From CAYOEJ01 sp964403015 (GTDB lineage: Bacteria; Actinomycetota; Actinomycetes; Actinomycetales; Actinomycetaceae): a DNA stretch of 64,000 nt. This document shows, piece after piece, positions 1 to 9,900 of this stretch. The stretch spans positions 32,117 through 96,116 of the forward strand of contig CAYOEJ010000001.1 in the NCBI GenBank assembly GCA_964403015.1, read 5' to 3'. The number at the start of each line of letters is the position of its first letter. Position 1 is the stretch's first letter. A model generated the notes under the pieces. It did not search any database and was not told the origin of the DNA. It was given only the letters and a program-made list of their open reading frames with translations. The translations under genes and the position numbers were made by a program.

Positions 1-2049
1 CCGCCTAATCGATGCCTCGCGCTTCGCAGCATAAATCATCGCCGTGCGCTCATTACGTAGCTCCTCCGGGAAACGCAGATGCACCACATGATCGTCGCGC
101 GAACCCAACTGGGGTCCCAAGACCGCCATTCCAGGAACGAGGTCATGAACGCCACCGGCGAGAAGTGCATCGAGTGGAACACCGGCCACGTCCACACCAG
201 CCTCAACAGACATGCCCCGCAGCAGTCCGAGAAAGCTACGCACCTCCTCCCACGGACCAGCCACTTCTACCCAGACATTCCCCGGTGGTAGCCCAATCGA
301 TCGTCGTTCGTCGACGGATGTACGCCCCCACTCTCCCATCGACCACGTGTGTACGGGGGCAATGAGGTCGTCTGGCACATCCCCCACCACCAAGAGCTGC
401 CCACCCTGTTTGCGCGGCTGGATTTGCGCGGCAAGATGGCTGAGTGTGCGAAGGAAGTAAACCTCGGCGTCGAGGCGTGATGAGCGTAGGAGGTAGCCCG
501 CATCAAGGACGATACCCGCCGCGTATCCTCCCTCAATTGTTGGCTCGGTCCCGGGGGTTGCCACGACAATGCGGCTCTCCGAGCTGAGCACTCCGCGATC
601 TTTTCCTACACCCGCAATATGGATCGGCACCTTCTGGAAAGCACGGCCAACCTCTTGTGCCGTTCGGTGAGAACCAATGCGGATGGGCCGTAATTTCTGG
701 CCACGGCAATTCGGACAGTGAAAGTCGTGAACTGTGCGTGCGCATCTGACGCATTGAGGCGCAGCGTCCGGATGTGGAATCGTCAGGGTCCCATCGCATT
801 CGCTACAACGCGGAATCTCCCGGCACCGAGCGCATGCTACAAGCGGGATGTATCCCGATTTTGGTACCGAAACCAGCACTGAGCCACGTTCCAAACCGGC
901 GCGAACTACCGAGAAGACCGAGCTTGGCATACGAGACCATTCACCGCCCTCATATGCGAAGTTTGACGCAGCCATCACCTGCGGAACATTGTTCGCCACC
1001 GCGGTTCGTACGGCTTCTATGGGCTTCGCCCAATCGCTCCACGCAGCTAACTCAACGGAGGGTCCGTAGTTAAATGCAAGAAATGAAGCGGAAGAAGTCT
1101 CGGCTCGCAGTCTCAACAGCTGCCGAGCGTGAATGTATGGGCTACGGGGTTCTGCTAGTGCCGAGTGGTGATCATCAACCAGTACCACCATCCCAAGTGA
1201 TTGAGCTGGAGCCCAACCCGCACTACGAGTGCCGACGACGATACGGGCCCTTCCGGTGAGTACCGCGAGGAATTCGGTGTAGCGCGTTGCGTGATCATCC
1301 TCTGACACCATGGTTGCTACGCGCTCTGCCGGAAAATGATCCTTCAAGAATTGTGCGAGGTCACGAGCAACTGCCGGTGTCGGCACAACGATCAGCGCGC
1401 TGTTCCCACAGTGGAGAGTGGCTTGGAGTGGAGCCAAGAGCAACTGAGAGAATCTGTGCTTAGCAAGCATGTAAATGACAGCGTTGATGCTTTCGCCCCG
1501 ACTCACGTGCTCGATGAGAGCTTCTCCCCCGGCGTACTCGGACCAGATTGCGGGAATCTCTGGCACATTCCATTCGGTGCGCTGGGGAGGATCAAGTTCG
1601 ACGAACGCCTTCTCAGCACGTGCGTGCCGTTGGGGTATAGCAAGCCGTAAACAGTCGGCAAGCGGGCTTGCCTGCCGCTCTGCTACCTTCTTCGCAAGCG
1701 TCAAAACCTCCGGGTCCAAGACGGGGATCTTGGAAACCACTCGGCGGATTGGCCGCAGCTTGCTACCAATCTTTGTTTGCGTATCTCGCTCAACGATAAA
1801 GCCGTGGACCTTGCGTGCGCCGACCTCTACCACCACCCGCGCACCCACCGGAGCGTCTGCCATCGACGCTGGTACCTCATAATCAAATGTGCGATCCATG
1901 TGCGGCTGAGGCATATCCAAAACGACGCGCGCAACTGGATCTGTGACGTGTGAATCCAAGGTGCGCGACACGGGTTCGAGACGCAACAGTTCGTCCTGCC
2001 CCGAGAATTCGGGCAGGTCGAACAGATCATCCGCACCTAACGATTCCAT
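1..2049 (-). CDS. priA: PriA-like primosomal protein N' (3' end outside window)
   Basis: The minus frame is open from the ATG at 2049 to the window edge (683 codons, C-terminus missing). The product matches the primosome restart protein family: an N-terminal 3'-DNA-binding domain (about residues 45-150), a central region, and a zinc-binding segment near residues 404-445 with CARC, CSEC, CVRC and CPNC cysteine pairs. The central region, where PriA normally has a Walker A P-loop and a DEEH box, reads SALIVVPTP and VLVDDHHSA instead, so the ATPase motifs are gone. This degenerate form is what is usually annotated as PriA in actinobacteria; it probably keeps fork-DNA or protein binding but not helicase activity. 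It lies just downstream of metK, as in Mycobacterium. Confidence 0.85.
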   Translation of the reverse strand, partial: MESLGADDLFDLPEFSGQDELLRLEPVSRTLDSHVTDPVARVVLDMPQPHMDRTFDYEVPASMADAPVGARVVVEVGARKVHGFIVERDTQTKIGSKLRPIRRVVSKIPVLDPEVLTLAKKVAERQASPLADCLRLAIPQRHARAEKAFVELDPPQRTEWNVPEIPAIWSEYAGGEALIEHVSRGESINAVIYMLAKHRFSQLLLAPLQATLHCGNSALIVVPTPAVARDLAQFLKDHFPAERVATMVSEDDHATRYTEFLAVLTGRARIVVGTRSAGWAPAQSLGMVVLVDDHHSALAEPRSPYIHARQLLRLRAETSSASFLAFNYGPSVELAAWSDWAKPIEAVRTAVANNVPQVMAASNFAYEGGEWSRMPSSVFSVVRAGLERGSVLVSVPKSGYIPLVACARCREIPRCSECDGTLTIPHPDAAPQCVRCARTVHDFHCPNCRGQKLRPIRIGSHRTAQEVGRAFQKVPIHIAGVGKDRGVLSSESRIVVATPGTEPTIEGGYAAGIVLDAGYLLRSSRLDAEVYFLRTLSHLAAQIQPRKQGGQLLVVGDVPDDLIAPVHTWSMGEWGRTSVDERRSIGLPPGNVWVEVAGPWEEVRSFLGLLRGMSVEAGVDVAGVPLDALLAGGVHDLVPGMAVLGPQLGSRDDHVVHLRFPEELRNERTAMIYAAKREASIRR

Positions 2050-2155
2050 GTCTCAATTGAATCATGGCGCACCGACAACCGCGCCAAGAGCACAACACGT
2101 GTGGATTGACAGCTCTATGTGCGAGTGCACCAGCAGCTGCATATCTCCTATGGAT

Positions 2156-3358
2156 TTAGATTGCCGCGCGCAGTTCATTCACGCGATTGGTCTGCTCCCA
2201 AGTGAAGAACTCGTTGTCGCGGCCAAAGTGACCGTAGGCCGAAGTTGCACCATAAATCGGGCGCAGCAGATCAAGATCCTTGATAATTGCGGCTGGGCGT
2301 AGATCGAAAACTTCGTTCACAGCGGCCGATATACGCTCAGGATCCACATGGTGGGTATCAAACGTCTCCACGCGAACTGACACTGGACGAGCCCGACCAA
2401 TGGCGTAGGCAACCTGGACCTCGCAACGATCAGCGAGACCCGCGGCAACCACATTCTTGGCTACCCAGCGAGCTGCGTAAGCCGCTGAACGGTCGACCTT
2501 CGACGGATCCTTGCCGGAAAAAGCCCCACCACCATGGCGAGCCATGCCACCGTAGGTATCCACGATGATCTTGCGCCCCGTCAAACCTGCATCGCCCATG
2601 GGCCCGCCGATAACAAACTTGCCGGAGGGATTAACGAGAATCGTCACGTCGTCGTCGGCAAACTCGGGTACATACTCCTGCAAAATGGGCATAATGACGT
2701 GCTCGGTTATCGCTTCCGTCAACCATTCGAGCGTTACGTCGTCGTCATGCTGTGTCGAAACAACCACCGTGTTGATCCCAGCTGGGCGATCGTCGGACCC
2801 GTAATCGATGGTGACCTGGGTCTTGCCGTCTGGGCGTAGTCCCGGCACGATACCCGCTTTACGAACGTGGGCGAGACGCTCAGCAAGCCTGTGAGAAAGG
2901 AAGATAGGCAGGGGCATGAGGTCCGGCGTCTCATTCGCGGCGTAGCCAAACATGAGTCCCTGGTCGCCAGCGCCCTGCTGGTCCAACGGATCGATGCCGC
3001 TGTCCGAACGAATCTCCAGGGACGTATCCACGGACTGCGCAATATCCGGAGACTGTTGGCCGATCGAGACGGAGACACCGCACGAGCGTCCGTCGAATCC
3101 GATGTCCGACGAGGTATAGCCAATCTCGCACAGAATCTCACGCACGAGTTGGGGAATCTCAACGTATGCGGACGTTGTTACCTCGCCGACCACGTGAACA
3201 AGCCCGGTCGTAATCATCGTCTCGATGGCCACGCGCGCACGAGGATCCTGCTCGAGCATGGCGTCAAGGATTGTGTCCGAAATTCGGTCACACACCTTGT
3301 CAGGATGGCCTTCGGTCACAGATTCTGAAGTAAAAGGTTGTAGGGTCACGTCGTTCAT
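2156..3358 (-). CDS. metK: S-adenosylmethionine synthetase
   Basis: The protein makes S-adenosylmethionine from ATP and methionine in the cytosol. From the start at 3358 it has 400 residues, the usual MetK length. Signatures visible are the N-terminal FTSESVTEGHPDKV segment (ATP and metal binding), the GDQGLMFGYA motif (written here as AGDQGLMFGYA) and the glycine-rich GGGAFSGKDPSKVDRSAAY motif. An upstream in-frame ATG at 3406 would overlap coaBC; the start at 3358, seven bases after the coaBC stop, fits the family N-terminus. It sits in the coaBC-metK-priA order typical of actinobacteria and is probably cotranscribed with coaBC. The gap is too small for a SAM riboswitch. Confidence 0.97.
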   Translation of the reverse strand: MNDVTLQPFTSESVTEGHPDKVCDRISDTILDAMLEQDPRARVAIETMITTGLVHVVGEVTTSAYVEIPQLVREILCEIGYTSSDIGFDGRSCGVSVSIGQQSPDIAQSVDTSLEIRSDSGIDPLDQQGAGDQGLMFGYAANETPDLMPLPIFLSHRLAERLAHVRKAGIVPGLRPDGKTQVTIDYGSDDRPAGINTVVVSTQHDDDVTLEWLTEAITEHVIMPILQEYVPEFADDDVTILVNPSGKFVIGGPMGDAGLTGRKIIVDTYGGMARHGGGAFSGKDPSKVDRSAAYAARWVAKNVVAAGLADRCEVQVAYAIGRARPVSVRVETFDTHHVDPERISAAVNEVFDLRPAAIIKDLDLLRPIYGATSAYGHFGRDNEFFTWEQTNRVNELRAAI

Positions 3359-3365
3359 TTCGTGT

Positions 3366-4664
3366 TCAGGCTGGTTCCCCAGCGTTGTCGTGTGAGATCT
3401 GGCCATCGATGAGTTCCATCAGACCACGGGCGACTTCGTCCTTTGTACCAGCATATGTGCCGTGAACATTGCCTTCTTTGTCGACGACGGTGAGTTCAGT
3501 CTCGACATCTCCGAAGCCTGCATGTTGTCCCACTTGATTGATAGCAATGAGGTCCGCGCCTTTCCGCGCGGCCTTTTCCTTGCCGTAGTCGATGTACGTC
3601 TTTGACGTATCCCCTGTCTCCGCAGCGAAGCCGACGACGATTTGCCGGTCGTGTGGCCGGTGACTTGCAAGGTATTGAAGTATGTCCGGGTTCTCAATGA
3701 GCGTGAGGGTTGTGTCTCCCGCGCGCTTCACCTTGGTTTCGCTTGAAGCAACGCGGTAATCAGACACCGCGGCTGCCATAATGATGGCGTCACTCTCGCG
3801 CGCCCACGAACCCATCTTTTCTCGGAGATCCAGAGCCGACTCGACATCGTCCACTCGCACGTTTGCATCTATCAGCTGGGCGACACTCGAATCGAGATTT
3901 GCCGCTGCGAGGCGTACTTCATAACCGAGTCGGGCTGCGGCATTGGCAATCGCCACACCCATCCGACCCGATGATCGATTAGCAATGTATCGAACGGGAT
4001 CTATCGCCTCGCGCGTACCACCGGCAGAGATCGAAATAATGCCCGCCCGCTGCTCGCCCTCGTGCGCGCGTGCGAACCCGAGGCTTTCCAGCTCTTTGAC
4101 CGCGGCAGCGGCGATCTCTTCGGGTTCGACCATCCTGCCCGACCCCGTATCTTTACCGGTCAGTCTGCCCGAATCGGGACCCAGCAACTTCAGCCCACGG
4201 TCGCGAAGAAGCTTCGCATTGGCTTGAGTGGCCGGATTCATCCACATTTCGGTGTGCATTGCGGGGGCAATAAGAATCGGACAGGTTGCCACAAGCACCG
4301 AGGCAGTGAGGAGATTATCTGCTATTCCTGCGGCAATCTTTGCCATGGTGTTCGCTGTCGCTGGCGCGATGACGAACAGGTCAGCCTCTTGACCGGTACG
4401 CACGTGGACCACCTCGTGTGCGTCCTGGGGAACGTCCACGTAGACCGGTCTGCCACTCAACGCTTCCCACGTTGTCTTTCCGACCATGCCCAGCGCGGCA
4501 TGCGTAGGAACGACAGTGACATCCGCGCCCCATCCACGGAGCCGGCGCACCAAAATCGCGCTCTTGTAGGCAGCAATACCGCCCGTGACGCCAACAAGGA
4601 CGCGCGGGCGGATATGAGACAAGCCTCCCTGATGGGAGGCTCGCTCAGAAGAATTTACGCTCAT
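3366..4664 (-). CDS. coaBC: Bifunctional phosphopantothenoylcysteine decarboxylase / phosphopantothenate-cysteine ligase
   Basis: This 432-residue protein carries out two consecutive coenzyme A steps: ligation of cysteine to 4'-phosphopantothenate (CoaB, C-terminal half) and FMN-dependent decarboxylation (CoaC, N-terminal half). The CoaC half begins with VLVGVTGGIAAYK and contains PAMHTEMW, the actinobacterial variant of the PAMN motif. The CoaB half has ISAGGTREAIDPVRYI, AAAVSDYRV followed by a lysine-rich segment, and AINQVG. The start codon overlaps the rpoZ stop by four bases (ATGA), suggesting translational coupling. An N-terminal extension of about 20 residues precedes the flavoprotein fold. 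Confidence 0.96.
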   Translation of the reverse strand: MSVNSSERASHQGGLSHIRPRVLVGVTGGIAAYKSAILVRRLRGWGADVTVVPTHAALGMVGKTTWEALSGRPVYVDVPQDAHEVVHVRTGQEADLFVIAPATANTMAKIAAGIADNLLTASVLVATCPILIAPAMHTEMWMNPATQANAKLLRDRGLKLLGPDSGRLTGKDTGSGRMVEPEEIAAAAVKELESLGFARAHEGEQRAGIISISAGGTREAIDPVRYIANRSSGRMGVAIANAAARLGYEVRLAAANLDSSVAQLIDANVRVDDVESALDLREKMGSWARESDAIIMAAAVSDYRVASSETKVKRAGDTTLTLIENPDILQYLASHRPHDRQIVVGFAAETGDTSKTYIDYGKEKAARKGADLIAINQVGQHAGFGDVETELTVVDKEGNVHGTYAGTKDEVARGLMELIDGQISHDNAGEPA

Positions 4665-4930
4665 TCGACGTTTGAGGTGAAGGTCAGCTTATCCTCGACA
4701 ACTTCCTCAAGTGCAACGGACAGCGGCTTATCTTCGGGGGCCGAGGCGACAAGCGGGCCAACATTCGTAATGTTGCCATCGCCGGACTTCATCTCCTGAC
4801 GGTAGGAATTGATCTGGCGGGCACGGTTGGCGCTGAAGACAGCGAGCGTGTACTTGGAATCGACCTTCTCAAGCAATTCGTCAATTGCCGGCGAGGTAAT
4901 ACCCTCTGGATGAGGAGTGGTTCCGAACAT
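4661..4930 (-). CDS. rpoZ: RNA polymerase omega subunit
   Basis: The 89-residue product is the small omega subunit, which helps assemble and stabilise the beta' subunit of RNA polymerase. It has the family signature KYTLAVFSANRARQIN (residues about 27-42), including the RARQIN core, and a short acidic C-terminal tail. Its position between gmk and coaBC is the conserved actinobacterial arrangement. The stop overlaps the coaBC start (ATGA). Confidence 0.96.
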   Translation of the reverse strand: MFGTTPHPEGITSPAIDELLEKVDSKYTLAVFSANRARQINSYRQEMKSGDGNITNVGPLVASAPEDKPLSVALEEVVEDKLTFTSNVE

Positions 4931-4979
4931 GTGGGCCTCTCAAACTATTCGAACGGCTAGCCGTTTGCGAACTATCATT

Positions 4980-5540
4980 CTACGCCTCTTGGCGGATTAT
5001 TTGCAGTAGCTCGTCGGTGGCTTGTGCCACTGTAGTGTTGACAACGATGTAGTCAAACTCGGGTTCAGCAGCAAGTTCCACACGAGCCGTCTGTAACCTG
5101 CGCTCCTGTTCTTCGGCTGATTCGGTGCCGCGGCCGCGAAGACGCTCAAGAAGATCTTCCCACGACGGTGGAGCGATAAAAATTTGCGTGGCCTCGGGCA
5201 TCGACTCTCGCACCTGACGAGCTCCCGCGAGATCCAGCTCCAGCACCACCGTTTTGCCCGCATTAAGCGCCTCTAGCACAGGCTGCCGAGGCGTACCGTA
5301 TCTGTGGAGTCCGTGCACAAGCGCCCATTCGAGCATCTGTCCGGATTCAACAAGCCCGTCAAATTCGGCATCAGACACGAAGAAGTAGCTTTCACCATCG
5401 ACCTCTCCGGGACGCGGTGCGCGCGTCGTCGCAGAGACGGAGTACCAGCACTCCGGCGCTTGTATGAAGAGTTCACGAAGAACGGTTCCTTTGCCGACGG
5501 CGGTCGGACCGGAAATGACGTAGGCGCGGGGTTTGTCCAT
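4980..5540 (-). CDS. gmk: Guanylate kinase
   Basis: It phosphorylates GMP to GDP with ATP. From the ATG at 5540 the protein has 186 residues and begins MDKPRAYVISGPTAVGKGT, which holds the P-loop. Family GMP-binding segments follow, including TTRAPRPGEVDGESYFFV (residues about 42-59) and ALVHGLHRYGT. A longer reading from 5591 adds 17 residues unlike the family, so it was not chosen. The gene follows mihF and precedes rpoZ, as in most actinobacteria. Confidence 0.96.
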   Translation of the reverse strand: MDKPRAYVISGPTAVGKGTVLRELFIQAPECWYSVSATTRAPRPGEVDGESYFFVSDAEFDGLVESGQMLEWALVHGLHRYGTPRQPVLEALNAGKTVVLELDLAGARQVRESMPEATQIFIAPPSWEDLLERLRGRGTESAEEQERRLQTARVELAAEPEFDYIVVNTTVAQATDELLQIIRQEA

Positions 5541-5621
5541 GCGCTCATGTTGCCAGAAATTACGGTGAAACCAAAAGAAGGACGACACCAACCGGTACCG
5601 TCCTTCTTTGTTGGCTGCTAT

Positions 5622-5933
5622 TTAGCCAAAGAGCGCGATGAGCGCTTCGCGCTGGTGAGGGCCGAGACCCGCTACGCGACGCGATTCAGAAATGCCAACC
5701 TGCTCCATAATCGACTTGCTCTTGGCCTGCCCAACGCCCGGAAGGGAGTTCAGCAGTGCGGTGACCTTGAGCTTGCCAACGATGTCGTCGTCCTTGGCTT
5801 TCTTCAGAACTTCCGAAAGCTGAACGTCGCCAGCTTTGAGTTCCTTCTTTAAAGCTGCGCGCTTTTGACGTGCAACAGCAGCCTTCTCCAGGGCTGCAGC
5901 ACGCTGCTCTGGAGTTAAATTGGGAAGTGCCAT
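5622..5933 (-). CDS. mihF: Integration host factor, actinobacterial type (mIHF)
   Basis: A 103-residue basic nucleoid protein of the actinobacterial mIHF/sIHF family, unrelated in fold to proteobacterial IHF. Visible are the lysine/alanine-rich N-terminal helix (residues about 8-35) and a helix-two-turn-helix DNA-binding part with LLNSLPGVGQAKSKSIME (about 62-79) and the end VAGLGPHQREALIALFG. Members bind DNA broadly, help compact the nucleoid and are often essential. A strong ribosome binding site (AGGAG) lies seven bases before the ATG. The gene has its own promoter region with a palindrome upstream (5971-5987), and precedes gmk. Confidence 0.93.
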   Translation of the reverse strand: MALPNLTPEQRAAALEKAAVARQKRAALKKELKAGDVQLSEVLKKAKDDDIVGKLKVTALLNSLPGVGQAKSKSIMEQVGISESRRVAGLGPHQREALIALFG

Positions 5934-5955
5934 ACGGGTCTCCTATTCCTCGCCT

Positions 5956-5961
5956 TTTATA
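5956..5961 (-). promoter_or_regulatory. Probable -10 box of mihF promoter
   Basis: On the minus strand the sequence reads TATAAA, 22 bases upstream of the mihF ATG. It is the only AT-rich hexamer in the 165-base gap before mihF. No good -35 box is present; a palindrome occupies that position. Confidence 0.5.
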
Positions 5962-5970
5962 GTGTCCCAA

Positions 5971-5987
5971 TCATCCTAATTGGATGA
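5971..5987. promoter_or_regulatory. 17-bp palindrome over the mihF -35 region
   Basis: Perfect inverted repeat TCATCC-TAATT-GGATGA. It covers the place where the -35 box of the mihF promoter would lie (17 bases upstream of the TATAAA at 5956-5961). It is a candidate operator for a repressor or an mIHF autoregulatory site; no named consensus is recognised. Confidence 0.4.
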
Positions 5988-6076
5988 CCTGCGGTTCCGT
6001 ATCGCAAATTCGCAGTTAAGGACGATTGTTTAAGAACTACGCGTATTAGCGCAGGTCAGAGCGGTATCGCCTTAGA

Positions 6077-6097
6077 GACACGTAAGGGCGGCGTGTC
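6077..6097 (-). terminator. Hairpin just after pyrF, possible end of pyr operon
   Basis: A stem of six pairs (GACACG/CGTGTC) with a nine-base loop starts one base after the pyrF stop codon. There is no uridine run after it, so it is at best a weak terminator or an mRNA 3'-end stabiliser. It marks the end of the pyr genes; mihF follows with its own promoter. Confidence 0.3.
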
Positions 6098-6098
6098 C

Positions 6099-6938
6099 TC
6101 AACTATCGGAAAGTGTGTCCCTCACCTGCGAATTTACTGCCACCACAGCGCTCTTCAGATCATCTGGCCCCGGCCCCTGGCCAAGAACCCCACGCGAAAC
6201 GGACGCCAATACGCGTCGCCGCGCCCCGCCGAAGGCGACCAAATCCGCGGCGGTAGCGCCCTGCGCGCCCAATCCCGGAGCGAGAAAAAGCCCATTAAAC
6301 GAACTCAGTCGAATGTCCAAGCGGGCGGCCGCATCTCCCACTGTCGCACCAACCACGAGACCCAGCGGTCCCGGACTAGTGTCAGAGACAGCCTCATTCA
6401 TGTCGAAAACACTATCGAGAACTATTTTGGCTACGGAAGGTTCACCAACATGCTGAATCTGAGGGCCTTCGGAATTGGATGTGAGTCCGAGAAAGTACAA
6501 CCCGCGATCATGGTGTGCTGCATAACGCGCAGTTGGTAGCAAGGAGTCAGGACCCAGATACGGAGACACGGTTATAGCGTCCGCACGAAGCGTACTGTCT
6601 GGTGACAGGTATGCCTGCGCGTAACCTTCCATCGTCGATCCAATATCGCCGCGCTTAACATCGAGTATCGACAAGATGTCCATCGACCGCATGGCATCAA
6701 GCACCTCTTCGAGCACCGCGATCCCTGCCGAGCCGTGACGCTCGTAAAATGCGGACTGGGGCTTCACAGCCGCAACATATGGACCGACCGCCTCGATAAG
6801 CCGCAGTGAGAATTCCCGAAGCCCAGCGACGTCGTCGGCAAGTCCCCACACACGCAGGAGGCTTGCATGTGGATCAATCCCCACGCAAAGCGGGCCGTTC
6901 CGTCTCATCGCCTCGAACTGACGAAGTCCGTAGCTCAC
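6099..6938 (-). CDS. pyrF: Orotidine 5'-phosphate decarboxylase
   Basis: It decarboxylates OMP to UMP, the last step of de novo pyrimidine synthesis. The 279-residue reading from the GTG at 6938, which overlaps the carB stop (GTGA), matches the long actinobacterial type of PyrF. LCVGIDPHASLL lies near the N-terminus, and the catalytic signature appears as ILDVKRGDIGSTMEGYAQ (about residues 96-113). The phosphate-binding end includes FLAPGLGAQGAT. A longer ATG reading from 6989 would run deeper into carB and lacks family sequence. It is the last gene of the pyr operon. Confidence 0.94.
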   Translation of the reverse strand: MSYGLRQFEAMRRNGPLCVGIDPHASLLRVWGLADDVAGLREFSLRLIEAVGPYVAAVKPQSAFYERHGSAGIAVLEEVLDAMRSMDILSILDVKRGDIGSTMEGYAQAYLSPDSTLRADAITVSPYLGPDSLLPTARYAAHHDRGLYFLGLTSNSEGPQIQHVGEPSVAKIVLDSVFDMNEAVSDTSPGPLGLVVGATVGDAAARLDIRLSSFNGLFLAPGLGAQGATAADLVAFGGARRRVLASVSRGVLGQGPGPDDLKSAVVAVNSQVRDTLSDS

Positions 6939-9900
6939 AGCGCACGCTCCGCGTCGCGGCTCTGCAACGTCACCACGTCGAAGTCGCACTCTCGCGCAAC
7001 CTTAATCGCTTGAACGGCAGCGCCGAATTGTGCGACGGTGGTCATGATGGGCAAGTCAGCCGCGGTCGTCGCCGCGCGAATGGAATATCCATCAGCTCGC
7101 GTTCCTCGACCTCCTGGCGTATTGACGACCATATCGATGTCTCCTGACGAAATAAGGTCGACGACGGTGTGGTCGCTGTCGTTGGCAACTTCGGACAGCT
7201 TCGAAACCCTGGTGGAAGGTATGCCGTAACGGCCAAGGACGGAGGCGGTTCCGGCAGTTGCATAGACTGTAAAGTCCATGTCGACGAGTTGCTGGACCGG
7301 GAAGATGATCGCGCCCTTGTCCGGGTCGTTCACCGAGACGAACACCCGTCCGCTCTTCGGCAGGCCGCCGTATGCGGCTGCTTGCGATTTTGCGAATGCG
7401 AGTGGGAAGGTCTCATCAAAACCCATGACTTCACCCGTAGAACGCATCTCCGGTCCAAGCACCGTATCGACAACGTGGCCTTCCTTAGTGAGGAATCGCT
7501 TGAACGGCAAGACCGCTTCCTTGACCGCAATGGGTCCGTCGGTTTCCTTACGCGCATCATGCTCGGGCAGCAATCCAGTCTCGCGAAGCTGGCTGAGACT
7601 CTCCCCCATCATCACTCGAGTCGCCGCCTGAGCAAGCTTGATTCCGGCAGCCTTAGAAACAAACGGAACTGTGCGCGAGGCACGGGGATTAGCTTCGATC
7701 ACGTAAAGAACGTTCGATTGGAGTGCGAATTGGATGTTGACCAGCCCGCGAACACCTACGCCTTGGGCAATCGCGAAAGTTGCCTCGTAGATGCGGGCAA
7801 TGAGTGATTCCGAGAGCGTGAGTGGCGGCATCACACACGCGGAGTCTCCAGAGTGAATTCCGGCCTCCTCGATGTGCTCCATAATCCCGCCGAGGAACAG
7901 TTCCTCGCCATCGAATATGGCGTCCACGTCGATCTCAATCGCATCGTCCAAGAAGCGGTCGATGAGAAGTGGCGAGGCACTGCGCGACGCATCGGTTTTC
8001 TCAGATTCCCGGCGCGATAGGTAATCCTCGAGCTGCGCGCGCGAGTAGACGATCTCCATCCCGCGTCCGCCTAGGACGTACGATGGGCGCACGAGGACGG
8101 GGTAGCCAATGGCATCAGCAACCTCTAAAGCCTGCTGGTCATAGAGCGCCGTTCCGAATTCGGGTGCGGCCAGACGTGCGTCCGCTAGAACCGAACCGAA
8201 GAGCGACCTATCCTCCGCCGCGTCAATAGCCGAAGGAGACGTGCCCACCATGGGTAACCCGGCAGCCTCAAGGGCCTTTGCAAGCGACAGCGGTGTTTGT
8301 CCGCCGAGCTGGACGATGACACCGGCGATAGGCCCAGCGGCCAGTTCGGCGCGGTACACCTCGAGGACGTCTTCGAGCGTGAGTGGCTCAAAATACAGGC
8401 GATCTGAAACGTCGTAGTCCGTGGAGACCGTCTCTGGGTTGCAGTTGATCATGATCGTTTCATAGTCACCACGCAGAGCGAAGGTTGCTTGGACACAGGA
8501 ATAGTCAAACTCAAGCCCTTGGCCGATACGGTTAGGCCCGGACCCGAGAATCATCACCGCCGGCTTAGCTCGCTTGGTAACTTCAGTTTCTTGGTCGTAG
8601 GTCGAATACATGTAGGGCGTGTCCGCCTCAGATGCCGCGCCGCAGGTGTCTACCCGTTTAAAGACGGGATGGAGTCGATACGCCCAGCGAATTTCACGGA
8701 CCGTCTCTTCGCCGATCCCACGAAGTTCAGCAATTTGCTGATCAGAGAACCCATGCCGCTTTGCCGTCCGCAGGAGCTCCACAGACAGGCCGGGCGCCTC
8801 CTGCACCTGACGCGCTACCTCGTTGATCAACACCAACTGATCCGTAAACAGTGGGTCGATCGAGGTTGCAGCAAAGACATCTTCCGCGGTTGCTCCCCCA
8901 CGCAGAGCCTGCTGGACTTCGATGAGCCTACCCTCGGTTGGGGTCGCGGCCGCTTCAAGAAGACGTTTGGCATCGTCGTCACTCACAGTACCGCGCCAGT
9001 GGAATGCTGAACCCTTCTTGTCGATGGACCTCATGGCTTTTTGGAGCGCCTCGGTAAAATTCCGGCCCAGAGCCATGGCTTCGCCCACCGACTTCATGGC
9101 CGTTGTGAGCGTGGGATCCGCAGCGGGGAACTTCTCAAATGCGAAGCGCGGCACCTTTACAACGACGTAATCAATCGCTGGATCACCGGCCGAGAGCGGC
9201 ACTCCTGTAATGTCGTTGTCAATCTCATCGAGTGTGTAACCCACGGCGAGCTTCGTCGTAATCTTCGCGATTGGCACACCGGTCGCCTTGGATGCCAGCG
9301 CTGATGAGCGCGAGACGCGCGGATTCATTTCAATCACGATCACGCGGCCGGTGGCAGGGTCAATGGCGTACTGGAGGTTACACCCGCCCGAATCGAGGCC
9401 AACCTCGCGCACGATCCTTGCGGAAATGTCGCGGAGCTCCCGGTATTCGCGATCGGTCAAAGTAAGCGCCGGTGCCACGGTAATCGAGTCACCAGTGTGT
9501 ACGCCCACGGGGTCCACATTTTCAATCGAGCAAACGACAATGACGTTGTCCGCCGTGTCGCGAATTATCTCGATTTCGAGTTCTTTCCACCCGAGGATGG
9601 ATTCTTCGAGAAGAACCTCGGCCGTATGGGAGTAGTGCAGCCCCGCACCAACAATCCGATCGAGTTCGGTCTGGTTCCGCGCAAGTCCTGAGCCAAGGCC
9701 ACCCATCGTGAACGACGGGCGTACGACGAGCGGATAGCCCAGCTGGTCTGCTGCTTCGTGGCACTCTTGTAGGGTATGCGCAATATAGGAGCGTGCAGAT
9801 TCGGCGCCGCACCGTTCCACAACCTCCTTGAACTCCTCGCGGTTCTCGCCCTTACGAATGGCGTTAATGTTTGCGCCAAGAACCTCGACGTCATATCTTT

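Noticed and set aside
3356..3368. SAM riboswitch before metK
   Set aside because: Only seven bases separate coaBC and metK, so there is no room for a leader element.
4062..4799. Long plus-strand reading frame of 245 codons opposite coaBC and rpoZ
   Set aside because: It lies opposite two well-supported genes, has no family similarity and no ribosome binding site; it is an antisense shadow.
5304..5852. Plus-strand frame of 182 codons opposite gmk and mihF
   Set aside because: Spans two clear genes on the other strand and looks unlike any protein family.
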